Shown: positions 33,950 through 45,016 of the stretch, piece after piece
Layout: each line of letters begins with the position of its first letter
Position numbering within the stretch: the stretch's first letter is position 1
Source: Mercurialis annua
Lineage: Eukaryota; Streptophyta; Magnoliopsida; Malpighiales; Euphorbiaceae
Length of the DNA: 64,000 nucleotides
Assembly (NCBI RefSeq): GCF_937616625.2
Contig: NC_065570.1
Span: forward strand, 568,001-632,000
Reading direction: 5' to 3'
Notes under the pieces: generated by a model
Told to the model about the DNA's origin: nothing
Database searches by the model: none
What the model saw: only the letters and a program-made list of their open reading frames with translations
Translations under genes and position numbers: made by a program

Positions 33950-36305
33950 TGTCACGACCCAAAATATTAAGCCGCAACCGGCGCTAGGGAACGGGAGTGG
34001 TAGCTCCGGAACCCGTAGCAAGCCTTAAATCACTATTAATTTTTCGCAAATAATAAACAAATAGCATAAAGCAACAGAAGCAAGTATACATAACATGTAT
34101 ACACAAACATTTACACTAACTGTTCTGTTATCCTCGCGGGCTCTAGTTACCGTACCTCGTACGAACTGGCCTCGCGGTATTATATACATCAGTTAGTGTA
34201 TCCAACATATCACTGGCACCTAGTGCCATGCACCACATATAAAACACGTAGCCTACAAAACATCTAAACTGGACAGCAAGTAATATGTACACTCAATGTG
34301 TACTGCTGTCTAGGCTACGACTCTGTCAACGCGGGACCACTACTGCAGCATTCACAGAAGTCAGATACTAAACATATACAACTGACTTCTGGACTTCAAA
34401 ATTGGCCTCTAGCTAGGTCCACATACTAAGTACCTGAAAACATCAAAGGTGAGGGGTCAGTATTTGGGAAAATACTGAGTGAGGTTGCATTTTACTAACG
34501 GTATTAATTTAAAAACATAGCATCGCATCTCAAGAAAACAATAATATAAAATATATAAACATGTATTCGATCCGTGTGAAACTAATATCCTAGCATGCGA
34601 CACATCTCTCGAATAATCATATATCATTCAACCCAATCGTAAATATCAATTGCGAGTCCAACTCGCTGGTGGCCCAGCCACTCGATACGGGGACTTCCAG
34701 GCTACACCGTAGCCGAGTTCACTCTGCGTATCGAAATCATAACCCAATCGTAAATATCATATTCATCAACAGCTCCCAGCTGTGTCAAGTCATTTCTCAA
34801 TGCAAACATACTAGACTGACTCGATACAGGTGATCACACAGCCTATTGACACCCAATAGGTAGCTAGTTTCTTCGGATCGCATACTAGTTCTCGTATATA
34901 CATTTGATAGAAACATATAATATTTAATCAAATCATCTAACATGCGATGCGTAAAAACAGTATACATATCAATATAAAATAACTTTATATGTATAATACA
35001 CGAAAGTAAAGAGCAACTCACAGTGACCGCAATCCAATCACAAATATGGTCGATGAAATGATATGCCCTTGCTATCCCACGTCTACTGACCTCTCTGCTC
35101 TGACACGTCTGATAAATAATTAATGTTTAATGATTAGACGTGAATCTCGTATTCCTATACATATAATGCTTTTAAGTTTTAAGGTTTAGTTTCATTTCGA
35201 TGAAGTTTTAAGGAGTTTTCAGGACAATGTGCATGTGCTGCCTGCACACTGACACTGTTTAGTAAAACGACGATCTCTCCCAATTGAACCGTTGGATCGA
35301 GCTGAAATTTGACAGACGCGTTCCTAAGAGGCAAATCTATAAACTGACCGTTGGGATTTTGAATCTGCCAAATTTTAGGTTGTGTGCGAACGCACACAAT
35401 GAGTGTGCGAACGCACACCCTAAATTTCAAGGAGTGTGCGAACGCACACTCAATGTGTGCGAACGCACACCCTTGACAGCCCCCCGGAAAGTCGTTTTCC
35501 GGGGCTTTTCAGCTATCCCGACGTGCTATACATCCAACTATACAAAACCCGCATCTCGGTTTTCATTAAAACGCTATAATAACTTCAAAAACGTCAAATT
35601 CAATCCAAACAAAATCCTAACTCAAAACAGCCCTTTACTATCCAAATTTAACATCCAATATGAAAGAATTACCTTATAACGGAGTTTGGGATTGATAGAG
35701 GACGGGATTCTGAAGAAATCGCCGCGAAAATCACTCGAATCGGACGTCGAACGGCGAAACGGCGGCGAAACGACGGTATCGTCGAAGGTTTTCCCATTTC
35801 TCTCGATCCTTCTCTGCTTCTATAATTCCATCTTTCATTTCATATATAATCCGGCTAAAGTGCCACTTTAATCCTTGTTCTTTTTGTTTATTATCATTTA
35901 TTCTTTAAACTTTTCTTTTATACGATTTAGTCCATAACTAAATCGATAAATCCTTTTATTATGACTTATACGTATTATTTATATCCAATAAATAATACGA
36001 AACTCGATATTAACACTTTCCCATCAAAATCCAATATTTTCATTTCCGACACAAAGTGGCTAAATTACCACTCTGGTCCCTGTACTTTATTTTGGACTTT
36101 TCTTGACATTTTTCCTTTCAATTCCAATTCTAAATTTAGAATTGAAATATAACCTTAAATTTTCTCATAGTTAATTTCTCAAAACCGACCTACTTGAAAC
36201 TTATTTACTTTATCTTTTTCAGAAATTCTCCTGATATCACCATTCTGGCGAATCAAAACTGGACACGTGGTCCAATTAGCTAATTAAGTATTTTGGGGTA
36301 TTACA
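33950..36305 (-). repeat. 3' LTR of the nested gypsy element
   Basis: On the minus strand it runs TGTAATACCCC... to ...GGGTCGTGACA. It contains four copies of the dyad GTGTGCGAACGCACAC at 35382-35470. The open frames inside (for example 35284-35679) are repeated identically in the other LTR and have no recognisable domain. Confidence 0.93.
35382..35470. repeat. Four copies of the dyad GTGTGCGAACGCACAC in the LTR
   Basis: Copies at 35382, 35403, 35434 and 35455, each an inverted repeat with an AA centre, spaced 21 or 31 bp. The same cluster is in the other LTR at 42257-42345. It is a CpG-rich block in an AT-rich LTR. Confidence 0.85.
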
Positions 36306-36320
36306 TTCTTCCCCCCTTAT
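36306..36320 (-). other. Polypurine tract of the nested gypsy element
   Basis: On the minus strand ATAAGGGGGGAAGAA abuts the 3' LTR (TGTAATACCCC). This is the expected primer for plus-strand DNA synthesis and supports the minus orientation. Confidence 0.8.
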
Positions 36321-39300
36321 AAAAATTCGTCCTCGAATTTTCATAAATTTTGTTGGGATCTTAACTTATCCTTACAGTTTCCTTGACGTCCATTAATACG
36401 TTTTGATCACAGCTTTTCCTTTTATTTAACTTTAGTTTTCCATGCACAGCTATAACTTCATACTTGTTGCTAATCGATTGTCTATTCAACTCTTGATAGT
36501 TGCTTGCTGTTAAATCGTTGAGAATTCTCTTACTGGTACCTTCGTCTCATCTGTTATCTTTTCCGAGATAGAATGGTTCTTGGACGTATTCTTGATGTCA
36601 TATTCCTTACATCATTGCCACCTAGTTGTCACTAATCATAATCTAATGTTTTCTCGTTTCATCATTTCATTCTTAGTAGCCATAGGGTTGCTACTCGTCT
36701 CCTTTATATGTGAATGGTCACGACGTGCCAATTCATCTTGATGACATACTTACTTTATTCATATTCCTATGAATATTTTCTCTTGTAATCATAACTTGCA
36801 GTTATGATCTTTCCTATCGTCTGTAGTTATCACTTTCCTTTCTTAACTGGTTCTTGTCATTTTCCACTCCTTGCTGTCATTCTCTGACACTTTATTCTTC
36901 ATTAACCAATCTTTCTCAACTTGCACTATGTTTAATACCTTCACTTTCTCTTAACGTAGCTAAACTTGATACTCTTTTCACTATCTTCCATTTCTCTTTC
37001 CTTTGCTCCTTTAATCTATTGTGAACTTCACGTCATTCTGTTGGTCGTGATCCTTCATCCTTTACTGTTGTCTTAAACGTTTCATTTCACGTTACTTTTA
37101 ATCGTATGGCTTGTACAGTTGCCTTTGTTACTAATACTATTCGTATTCTTATCCTTTTCACTTCTCTCTCATTACCCTTTTGAGGTACGTTTCGAGTCTT
37201 TTATTGACTTTCCAGTCAAAGCTGTCTTACCTTTGTGTTACCGTTCCTTTTTCATGATGATCTCGTAAGAATCTCATATGTTTCTTTAACATTTAACTAT
37301 TTCAAGAATCCTTATCGTTAGTTAGCCTTTGCTTAACTTCATCTTTACCTTTAATATTTAACAGATGCAGTAGATTCTTAATAACTTATTTACTTTCTTT
37401 ATCGTTATTCCTTCTTACTGTATAAACAACTTTCTTTTTCATCTTACACTTCTACTTCTTGCTTCTGAGTAGTTCCACTATTTTATTCTCACCCTTCAAG
37501 GTATTGGCTCAATACTGGTTATGATTGTTTCTTAGTTTGTCCTTATTCTGTTTTTCATCTTCTTCTTGAAGTGTTTTCCGCTTATTCTTAACATTTTAGA
37601 TTGTAATTGACTTTGTAACTCCCAAAATTAGGGAGTAGTTCCGACTTGTCGTCCTATACACCTTATGCTTTTTCAGCATTTATGTCAAGATTCTAATTAT
37701 CTTTTAAACAACTTACTTTCTCTGTACTAATATGATACCGTGGTTTCTTAGATAGAATTTACTCCTATCGGTCCAATAGTAATGAAGTATCATCTTGTCC
37801 TTTAATTACTGTATTCATTACGTTCTTCCTTTATTTATAATAGCTCTATTAATGTTGTTCCACTCTGATAATCTTTCTGACGTATCTCTAGAACTTTCCA
37901 CTTCTCTATTCATCTTACTAAATCTTAAGGGTATATGAGTCCCTTCATTATACTTTCTTTCATCTTATCCATTATTCTTATATTTACTGACATGTATACC
38001 TATACGTGTGCTTTTGTCCTTATACTAGAGTTTCATAACTTAACTCTTCTCTTTTCTGTTAACACAACTTATAACTCTTAATGCTGATATTAGTGACTTC
38101 ACCTAATATCAATTAATTAGCATCACTTATCTTTTGATCTATCTAATTTCAAACTTTCACGTCTTACAAGATTATCTTCTTCGTCGTTTCGTATTCCTTC
38201 TCCTTCTACTTTTATATCTTCAAACACTGATATTGATAAGGTTATATATCCTTAAAATATCACTTGATGTTCATCATTCATATTATCGTCTTTTATACTT
38301 TTAATTTCTCTCCTCCGATATGACTCACGATCGCAGTATTATTTATCTCAACATAATGATATTCATTATATTCTTCATTCTTGCATTTTCGTTGTATTTC
38401 TTTCGTTTAATATGACTCTCTGTCATTTCATCCTTTACTTTATCATAAGGATAATTACTATATCCTTAAATATTGCCAGCGCATTGCATCTTGACTGCGT
38501 TCGCTCTCCGGCAATAACTCCTCGTTCACATTTCACTGTAGCTCCCTTAACATTATTGCAATTATCATTAACAGGGCTTTATTCTGTTATTGGGATTTGC
38601 TTTTAAATTTTATTCTTATTTACTAAGAACATTTTATTATCCGTCGCAGAGTTTCACATCTGAGTTCACTTACTAATAAAAGATTTCAAAACATCTTTTG
38701 GCTGGCCAGCTCTTTTAAATCACTTTTCATAAATCGTTTGAAATCATTAGTACAATTGTAGCTCAGAGTGATGACACCTCTCATCACCAAAGAGTTGCTC
38801 AAAATCGCATTTTTCTTTATCATTGTAAAGATATGATGCATGATCTACATTTCGAAAATCATTTTCTTATGTATTCCTATCGTGATTATGCAATGTCATA
38901 TGCGATGTCTGAGCACAATCGTACTTTGAAAAATCTTAAGAATTCTTCATACTTTTCATAAAACATAAGTTTACTCCAGGTTGTACACTCTGCGACTATT
39001 AACGGCTTTCTTTATTATTATTGGGTACATTTCAAATTTTTGTATTGCTGTCACCTTCTGTCATTTTCCTGACTATTCTCCTATCACATCAATTCTTTCT
39101 CCATATCTCCGATAACTTAATTTAATTCAACATTTTCTACTGCTGTAATCACCACAACCACTTCTTTAACACTCTGTACCATGTCATGTCCTGTACAAAC
39201 GCAGGTACCGATGTTTCATATCGATTCCCTGTTGGTAACCCATCTCTTTCTTCACAACTTCTAGAACGTAATACAGGAATTACGTTCGCGATAAATGTAT

Positions 39301-39500
39301 TATTTATCGTTTATTATATTATTGTTTTTGTAAATTATGTTTATATATTCATTTTTTTAAGCACGTGTTTGTCAATATCGCTTCCTATAGGCCCTACCTA
39401 TCTGAGGTATTATCCTATAGGTACATTCTACTCGTTATGCTCTATCATGCATGCAGTAAACATATACACAACAATGCAACATATAAACACAAATACTCAA
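36321..39500 (-). other. Non-coding interior of the gypsy element, strand-biased
   Basis: About 3 kb with strong C/T richness on the + strand (A/G-rich in the element's own sense). Stops occur in every frame and no pol domain is visible. It may be a decayed or replaced pol region. Confidence 0.65.
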
Positions 39501-39506
39501 AGCATA

Positions 39507-40391
39507 TTAATCATTTATACCTAAGGGTGCCTGATGTGGAACGCTAGGTTTCCTAATAACTATTCCAGTGTGTCGACCCTTAACTCTTCTACTGGAGTTG
39601 ACTCCGCCTCTATGCACGGAGTGGGGGTTAGTCCTAATACCAGAGGATTGACAAGTATAATCTGGATAGAACGTACATCTGAAAAAGTAGGGTCGAACAG
39701 GATTGCCATCCCACTCGTGGTCAGCCTCGATCTTACGGGCCATCATAGTGAGCGTTCCAAAGTGCTCGTGAACATACTCGTATAGCTCATCAAACTCTGG
39801 TCCTAATCTCCTGACATATCTACGATTAATTGTCTCATTATCTTTATCTAGATCTGGGACTCCCTCGACCATACGTAAAAAGTCAGTGGAACACAGTCCC
39901 ACTGGTAGTATTCCTCCAGAAAAGGAGCGCATTTGTCTCCTAACCTGATTCAAAACCCCTTGTGCCTGGCCATTTACTAGCCCTCCATCTTCTCTCAAAT
40001 TGCGGTACCTCCGCACATTGGACCGGAAATGTTTACTTCGGTACTCCTCGACGTCTGACTTACCTGATAACTCTTCTTCTTCAAAGTCCTCTTCTTGATG
40101 AACTTATTCTGATTCTTCCTCACTTTCTTCATCGTACTCCATTTCAAGCAAGTGAGTTCTACCTCTAACCCTAAAAGAACTATCAATTTCTGATACTGAC
40201 ATGAAACCATTCTGATATATCTCAGGTGATCTCCTAGCATCTGAGTGTAATCCATTCTGGTGGACTTCAGATGGTCCGCCTATTTCGTTGTGAAATCCAT
40301 TTTGACAGATAGGAGGTGCTTCCTCCCATTCCTCTGCAACATGTGACTGAGCTCCGTTCTGCCCAGATATGCTAAAAAGAAACAACTCCAA
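39507..40391 (-). pseudogene. Gag-like frame of the gypsy element with one in-frame stop
   Basis: Two open segments (40391-40104 and 40016-39507) are in the same minus-strand frame. One TAA at 40104-40106 interrupts it, and a run rich in glutamate lies on both sides. The first part repeats QNGFHNE/QNGLHSD-type phrases. The second contains YVRRLGPEFDELYEYVHEHF, resembling the late part of gypsy gag capsid. I recognise no zinc knuckle. The gag assignment rests on position next to the 5' LTR and this weak likeness. Confidence 0.4.
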
Positions 40392-40808
40392 TGCCAGCGA
40401 CCATCTGAGCCCTCTTTTTCCTTGCTTAACTTCAATATCACCTCGTAAGGCATCACAAACATTAAATTCAAATCAATCTATACGTAATTCGCAAATACGT
40501 AATCACTGAATATCCCTTACACAAGTAATAAACACTTAGTTGCCTTATCCGCTCATATACACAAATATTCATCACTTCTCCATTTAACCATCTCGGTTCG
40601 CACGCTTTATGGAACTTACTAATAATGCACACATCAATCAAATGCAAACAACTAAGGTTTGACTCTCTTGCTGCAGTAGTTCCTAGGTTTACTTACTGAC
40701 AGAGTTTCACAATTCAGACAGACATCCGAAACAAACTAGCAGTGGTAACTGGACCAACTGCTCTCAAACAATCATCAAAACAAACTTGCAGTGGTAACTG
40801 GACCAACT

Positions 40809-40820
40809 GCTCTGATACCA
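40809..40820 (-). other. Primer-binding site (initiator tRNA-Met type)
   Basis: The minus strand reads TGGTATCAGAGC four bases after the 5' LTR end. This is the standard plant PBS complementary to the 3' end of initiator tRNA-Met. Confidence 0.88.
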
Positions 40821-40824
40821 CAAT

Positions 40825-43180
40825 TATCACGACCCAAAATATTAAGCCGCAACCGGCGCTAGGGAACGGGAGTGGTAGCTCCGGAACCCGTAGCAAGCCT
40901 TAAATCACTATTAATTTTTCGCAAATAATAAACAAATAGCATAAAGCAACAGAAGCAAGTATACATAACATGTATACACAAACATTTACACTAACTGTTC
41001 TGTTATCCTCGCGGGCTCTAGTTACCGTACCTCGTACAAACTGGCCTCGCGGTATTATATACATCAGTTAGTGTATCCAACATATCACTGGCACCTAGTG
41101 CCATGCACCACATATAAAACACGTAGCCTACAAAACATCTAAACTGGACAGCAAGTAATATGTACACTCAATGTGTACTGCTGTCTAGGCTACGACTCTG
41201 TCAACGCGGGACCACTACTGCAGCATTCACAGAAGTCAGATACTAAACATATACAACTGACTTCTGGACTTCAAAATTGGCCTCTAGCTAGGTCCACATA
41301 CTAAGTACCTGAAAACATCAAAGGTGAGGGGTCAGTATTTGGGAAAATACTGAGTGAGGTTGCATTTTACTAACGGTATTAATTTAAAAACATAGCATCG
41401 CATCTCAAGAAAACAATAATATAAAACATATAAACATGTATTCGATCCGTGTGAAACTAATATCCTAGCATGCGACACATCTCTCGAATAATCATATATC
41501 ATTCAACCCAATCGTAAATATCAATTGCGAGTCCAACTCGCTGGTGGCCCAGCCACTCGATACGGGGACTTCCAGGCTACACCGTAGCCGAGTTCACTCT
41601 GCGTATCGAAATCATAACCCAATCGTAAATATCATATTCATCAACAGCTCCCAGCTGTGTCAAGTCATTTCTCAATGCAAACATACTAGACTGACTCGAT
41701 ACTGGTGATCACACAGCCTATTGACACCCAATAGGTAGCTAGTTTCTTCGGATCGCATACTAGTTCTCGTATATACATTTGATAGAAACATATAATATTT
41801 AATCAAATCATCTAACATGTGATGCGTAAAAACAGTATACATATCAATATAAAATAACTTTATATGTATAATACACGAAAGTAAAGAGCAACTCACAGTG
41901 ACCGCAATCCAATCACAAATATGGTCGATGAAATGATATGCCCTTGCTATCCCACGTCTACTGACCTCTCTGCTCTGACACGTCTGATAAATAATTAATG
42001 TTTAATGATTAGACGTGAATCTCGTATTCCTATACGTATAATGCTTTTAAGTTTTAAGGTTTAGTTTCATTTCGATGAAGTTTTAAGGAGTTTTCAGGAC
42101 AATGTGCATGTGCTGCCTGCACACTGACACTGTTTAGTAAAACGACGATCTCTCTCAATTGAACCGTTGGATCGAGCTGAAATTTGACAGACGCGTTCCT
42201 AAGAGGCAAATCTATAAACTGACCGTTGGGATTTTGAATCTGCCAAATTTTAGGTTGTGTGCGAACGCACACAATGAGTGTGCGAACGCACACCCTAAAT
42301 TTCAAGGAGTGTGCGAACGCACACTCAATGTGTGCGAACGCACACCCTTGACAGCCCCCCGGAAAGTCGTTTTCCGGGGCTTTTCAGCTATCCCGACGTG
42401 CTATACATCCAACTATACAAAACCCGCATCTCGGTTTTCATTAAAACGCTATAATAACTTCAAAAACGTCAAATTCAATCCAAACAAAATCCTAACTCAA
42501 AACAGCCCTTTACTATCCAAATTTAACATCCAATATGAAAGAATTACCTTATAACGGAGTTTGGGATTGATAGAGGACGGGATTCTGAAGAAATCGCCGC
42601 GAAAATCACTCGAATCGGACGTCGAACGGCGAAACGGCGGCGAAACGACGGTATCGTCGAAGGTTTTCCCATTTCTCTCGATCCTTCTCTGCTTCTATAA
42701 TTCCATCTTTCATTTCATATATAATCCGGCTAAAGTGCCACTTTAATCCTTGTTCTTTTTGTTTATTATCATTTATTCTTTAAACTTTTCTTTTATACGA
42801 TTTAGTCCATAACTAAATCGATAAATCCTTTTATTATGACTTATACGTATTATTTATATCCAATAAATAATACGAAACTCGATATTAACACTTTCCCATC
42901 AAAATCCAATATTTTCATTTCCGACACAAAGTGGCTAAATTACCACTCTGGTCCCTGTACTTTATTTTGGACTTTTCTTGACATTTTTCCTTTCAATTCC
43001 AATTCTAAATTTAGAATTGAAATATAACCTTAAATTTTCTCATAGTTAATTTCTCAAAACCGACCTACTTGAAACTTATTTACTTTATCTTTTTCAGAAA
43101 TTCTCCTGATATCACCATTCTGGCGAATCAAAACTGGACACGTGGTCCAATTAGCTAATTAAGTATTTTGGGGTATTACA
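40825..43180 (-). repeat. 5' LTR of the nested gypsy element
   Basis: Same length as the other LTR and almost identical. One difference changes the terminal CA (minus strand) to TA at 40825-40826. Five further single-base differences were seen around 41038, 41429, 41703, 41820 and 42037, and one near 42153. Confidence 0.92.
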
Positions 43181-43596
43181 TGAACATTCGTACCGTAATA
43201 ACACTACGGATTTTAAAAAGGGCTACAAAGAAAGAAAATCATTCAGGGGATACAGAACTGGAGAGGAAATTGAACAAGAGATTGATAGCCTTGGTTTTAA
43301 AAAGGCATACGAGGTTGGAGCTCAGGAGACGAATGCTCAGAAATCAAAGCATCATGGGTGGCATATGAAAAGCATATTTTGGGATTTGCCGTATTGGAAA
43401 ACGAATATGATTCGTCATAATCTGGATGTCATGCATACTGAGAAAAATGTATTCGACAACATTTTCAATACAGTGCTTAATGTTCCTGGGAAGACCAAAG
43501 ACCATGCTAAGTCCAGAGAAGAGTTGAATGATATTTGTATTTTATGTTATATTTTGTTGTTAAATGAACTTATAAATAACTACATTTGTCTGGCAG

Positions 43597-44440
43597 GCTA
43601 GGGAGCTGGGGCGCGAGCCGACACATGCTGAGGTGCATAAGCGGATGCACACTCTGAAGGCTGACCCTACCCGATTCGTGGATGAGCGCGCGAGGATTGC
43701 GGCTGTAAGTATCTTTTTAAAATTATATTGATTGAAAGTAGTATTCAAATAGTTTAAGTAGTTCAATAGTTTGAATATAATATCTCAATTGTTTGAAACA
43801 CGTAATTTATTTTATTTGAATTAGGTATCTTTGTTGTTCCTTTGAATTAAGTGGTTTGGTTGTTGATATGTGCTAGTTTGTACAATTTGAAGTTTGCAGG
43901 ATTTCCCTGAAAAATGGGTGATGTTCATTTTATAAACGAGATGCTGCCGAATTTTTATTAGAAATAACGTTTAAGTTGTTTGAAACATGTAATTCATATG
44001 AAACTAATTGGTTTAAATTATTATTGTAGGAGCGTTTTGAGCAGGAGATGATGGCCGCTACACAGACATCCGAGGGGAGTACAACATCTACCCCAGTGGA
44101 TCCGGACGAAGTTTATCTTGCTGTTGAGGGGGTGAGAAAGCGGCGTATCTACGGATTAGGCTCAGTTGGTTCTGAGTACGTAGCCTCGCAGCGGGGTACT
44201 TCTAGTAGACGAGCCGGCAGCTCCGCTCAGACCATGTCGCCAGCCGACGATGCGAGGTTCCGCACTGATCTCATCGCTCAGTTTGCGGATACAATCCGTG
44301 ATCAGGTCCAGATTGCGGTTGCAGCGGCGATGCAGCAGATGCAGCAGCGGGCCCCGGGAGATGTTTTACCCACTCCTCCACCACCGGCTCCACCGGCTAC
44401 TGATGACGTTGTCCCAGATGACGACGTCAAAGATTTGTAG
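43597..44440 (+). pseudogene. CACTA second gene: Transposase_24-like C-terminal exons
   Basis: Exons 43597-43704 and 44030-44440, with GT-AG borders, read in one frame. The first gives ARELGREPTHAEVHKRMHTL and FVDERARIAA, the plant Transposase_24 (PF03004) signature (GREPTxxEV..RxH..VDERA). The second gives ERFEQEMM, a low-complexity linker, a helical segment (QFADTIRDQVQIAVAAAMQQ), a proline run and an acidic end before TAG. In CACTA elements this second protein binds the subterminal repeats. The 5' part of the gene is missing: a deletion joins it directly to truncated TNP2. Confidence 0.75.
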
Positions 44441-44625
44441 TACTGTAGTGTAGGGACGTTTTTGGTATACAATTTTCATGTATCGTACGTTATATATATA
44501 TATATATATGATATTTTCTTTGTTTTTGTAATTTGCGTCAATTTATGCGTATTTAAACAGGGTATGCATTCATTTAAAAAGCCAAAAAAACAAAAAAAAT
44601 TATGCTTGATTTTTGTCAATTTCCC

Positions 44626-44998
44626 GACGGATTTGTCCGGAATAGCGACGGATCGAGTCCGTCGCTAAACCCAATCATAAAATTTAAATACGGAGTTGGC
44701 GACGGATATAAATCCGTCGCCAAAGCTGTCGCCATTTGGCGACGGGCATTGGCGACGGATTTATCCGTCGCCAAATCCGTCTTGGAACGTCGCCAAACGC
44801 GTCGCCTGGCGACACGTTTGGCGACGGACCTTTGCCATTTGGCGACGGATTTTTCCGTCGCCAAATGGCGACGGATTGTTTTGTGGCGTCGCTAATGTAT
44901 TTAGCGACGCCACATTTACCGACGGATTACGTCCGTCGGGAAAGCAATTCCCGACGGATTTGGGCTTTTAGCGACGGAAAAATCCGTCGCTAAAAAGC
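44626..44998. repeat. CACTA right subterminal repeats
   Basis: Dense GGCGACGGAT / ATCCGTCGCC units, many as facing pairs, plus CCCGACGGATT variants, up to the TIR. They mirror the left array. Confidence 0.87.
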
Positions 44999-45016
44999 TC
45001 CATTTTAGTAGTGGAC

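Larger units (their letters stand above)
33950..43180 (-). mobile_element. Ty3/gypsy LTR retrotransposon, apparently non-autonomous, nested in TNP2
   Basis: Two 2356-bp direct LTRs (33950-36305 and 40825-43180) and a TSD TGAAC (33945-33949 and 43181-43185) define the insertion. The orientation is minus: the primer-binding site next to the 40825 LTR and a purine tract next to the 36305 LTR fix it. By eye the LTRs differ at about seven positions, so the insertion is young. The 4.5-kb interior has no recognisable protease, reverse transcriptase, RNase H or integrase. It has only a gag-like, stop-interrupted frame near the 5' end and about 3 kb of pyrimidine-rich (on +) sequence. Large size with no pol fits a LARD-like derivative. 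Confidence 0.92.
32515..43530 (+). pseudogene. CACTA TNP2 transposase (Transposase_21), split by a gypsy insertion and truncated
   Basis: The frame opens at ATG 32515 (MNSDRSWMYSGRLVRGLLTE, typical of the Transpos_assoc N-terminus). It continues through a CPCPKPKC zinc-binding patch and a second cysteine pair (CKVCGHDRW) into the TNP2 core (GLCTDGFQPFG, SSWPVIVTPYNLPP, FPAYSMLSGWSTSGKRACPHC). At PPE the coding strand is interrupted by the LTR element, whose TSD repeats TGAAC. The same frame resumes at 43186 and runs through the conserved RHNLDVMHTEKNVFDNI and GKTKDHAK segments to about 43530. There it stops being TNP2-like and meets an intron of the next gene, so the C-terminal part is deleted. 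TNP2 catalyses CACTA cut-and-paste. Apart from the insertion and this 3' deletion I saw no stop, so the split is recent. Confidence 0.88.
30269..45013 (+). mobile_element. CACTA (En/Spm) transposon, 14.7 kb including a nested retrotransposon
   Basis: TIRs CACTACTAAAA (left) and TTTTAGTAGTG (right) are flanked by the 3-bp TSD GAC (30266-30268 and 45014-45016). Both ends carry arrays of GGCGACGGATT/AATCCGTCGCC subterminal repeats (30300-30612 and 44626-44998). Inside, in + orientation, are GC-rich untranslated exons, a structured leader, TNP2 transposase, then Transposase_24-like exons. A 9.2-kb gypsy element (33950-43180) splits TNP2. Without it and one copy of its TSD the element would be about 5.5 kb, short for an autonomous CACTA element, and TNP2 is truncated, so it is probably a deleted derivative. 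Confidence 0.93.

Noticed and set aside
33950..33987. TNP2 frame continuing to a stop inside the LTR
   Set aside because: These codons belong to the inserted LTR, not to the transposase; the real frame resumes at 43186.
35382..35470. Regularly spaced 16-bp repeats resembling a CRISPR array
   Set aside because: This is eukaryotic DNA inside an LTR, the spacers are only 5 or 15 bp, and the repeats recur identically in the other LTR.
35284..35679. 131-codon open frame in the gypsy LTR (repeated at 42159-42554)
   Set aside because: It is identical only because the LTRs are nearly identical. It has no known domain and is antisense to the element.
44602..44993. Overlapping open frames in the CACTA right end
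   Set aside because: They are produced by the GGCGACGGAT subterminal repeats, which lack stops in several frames.
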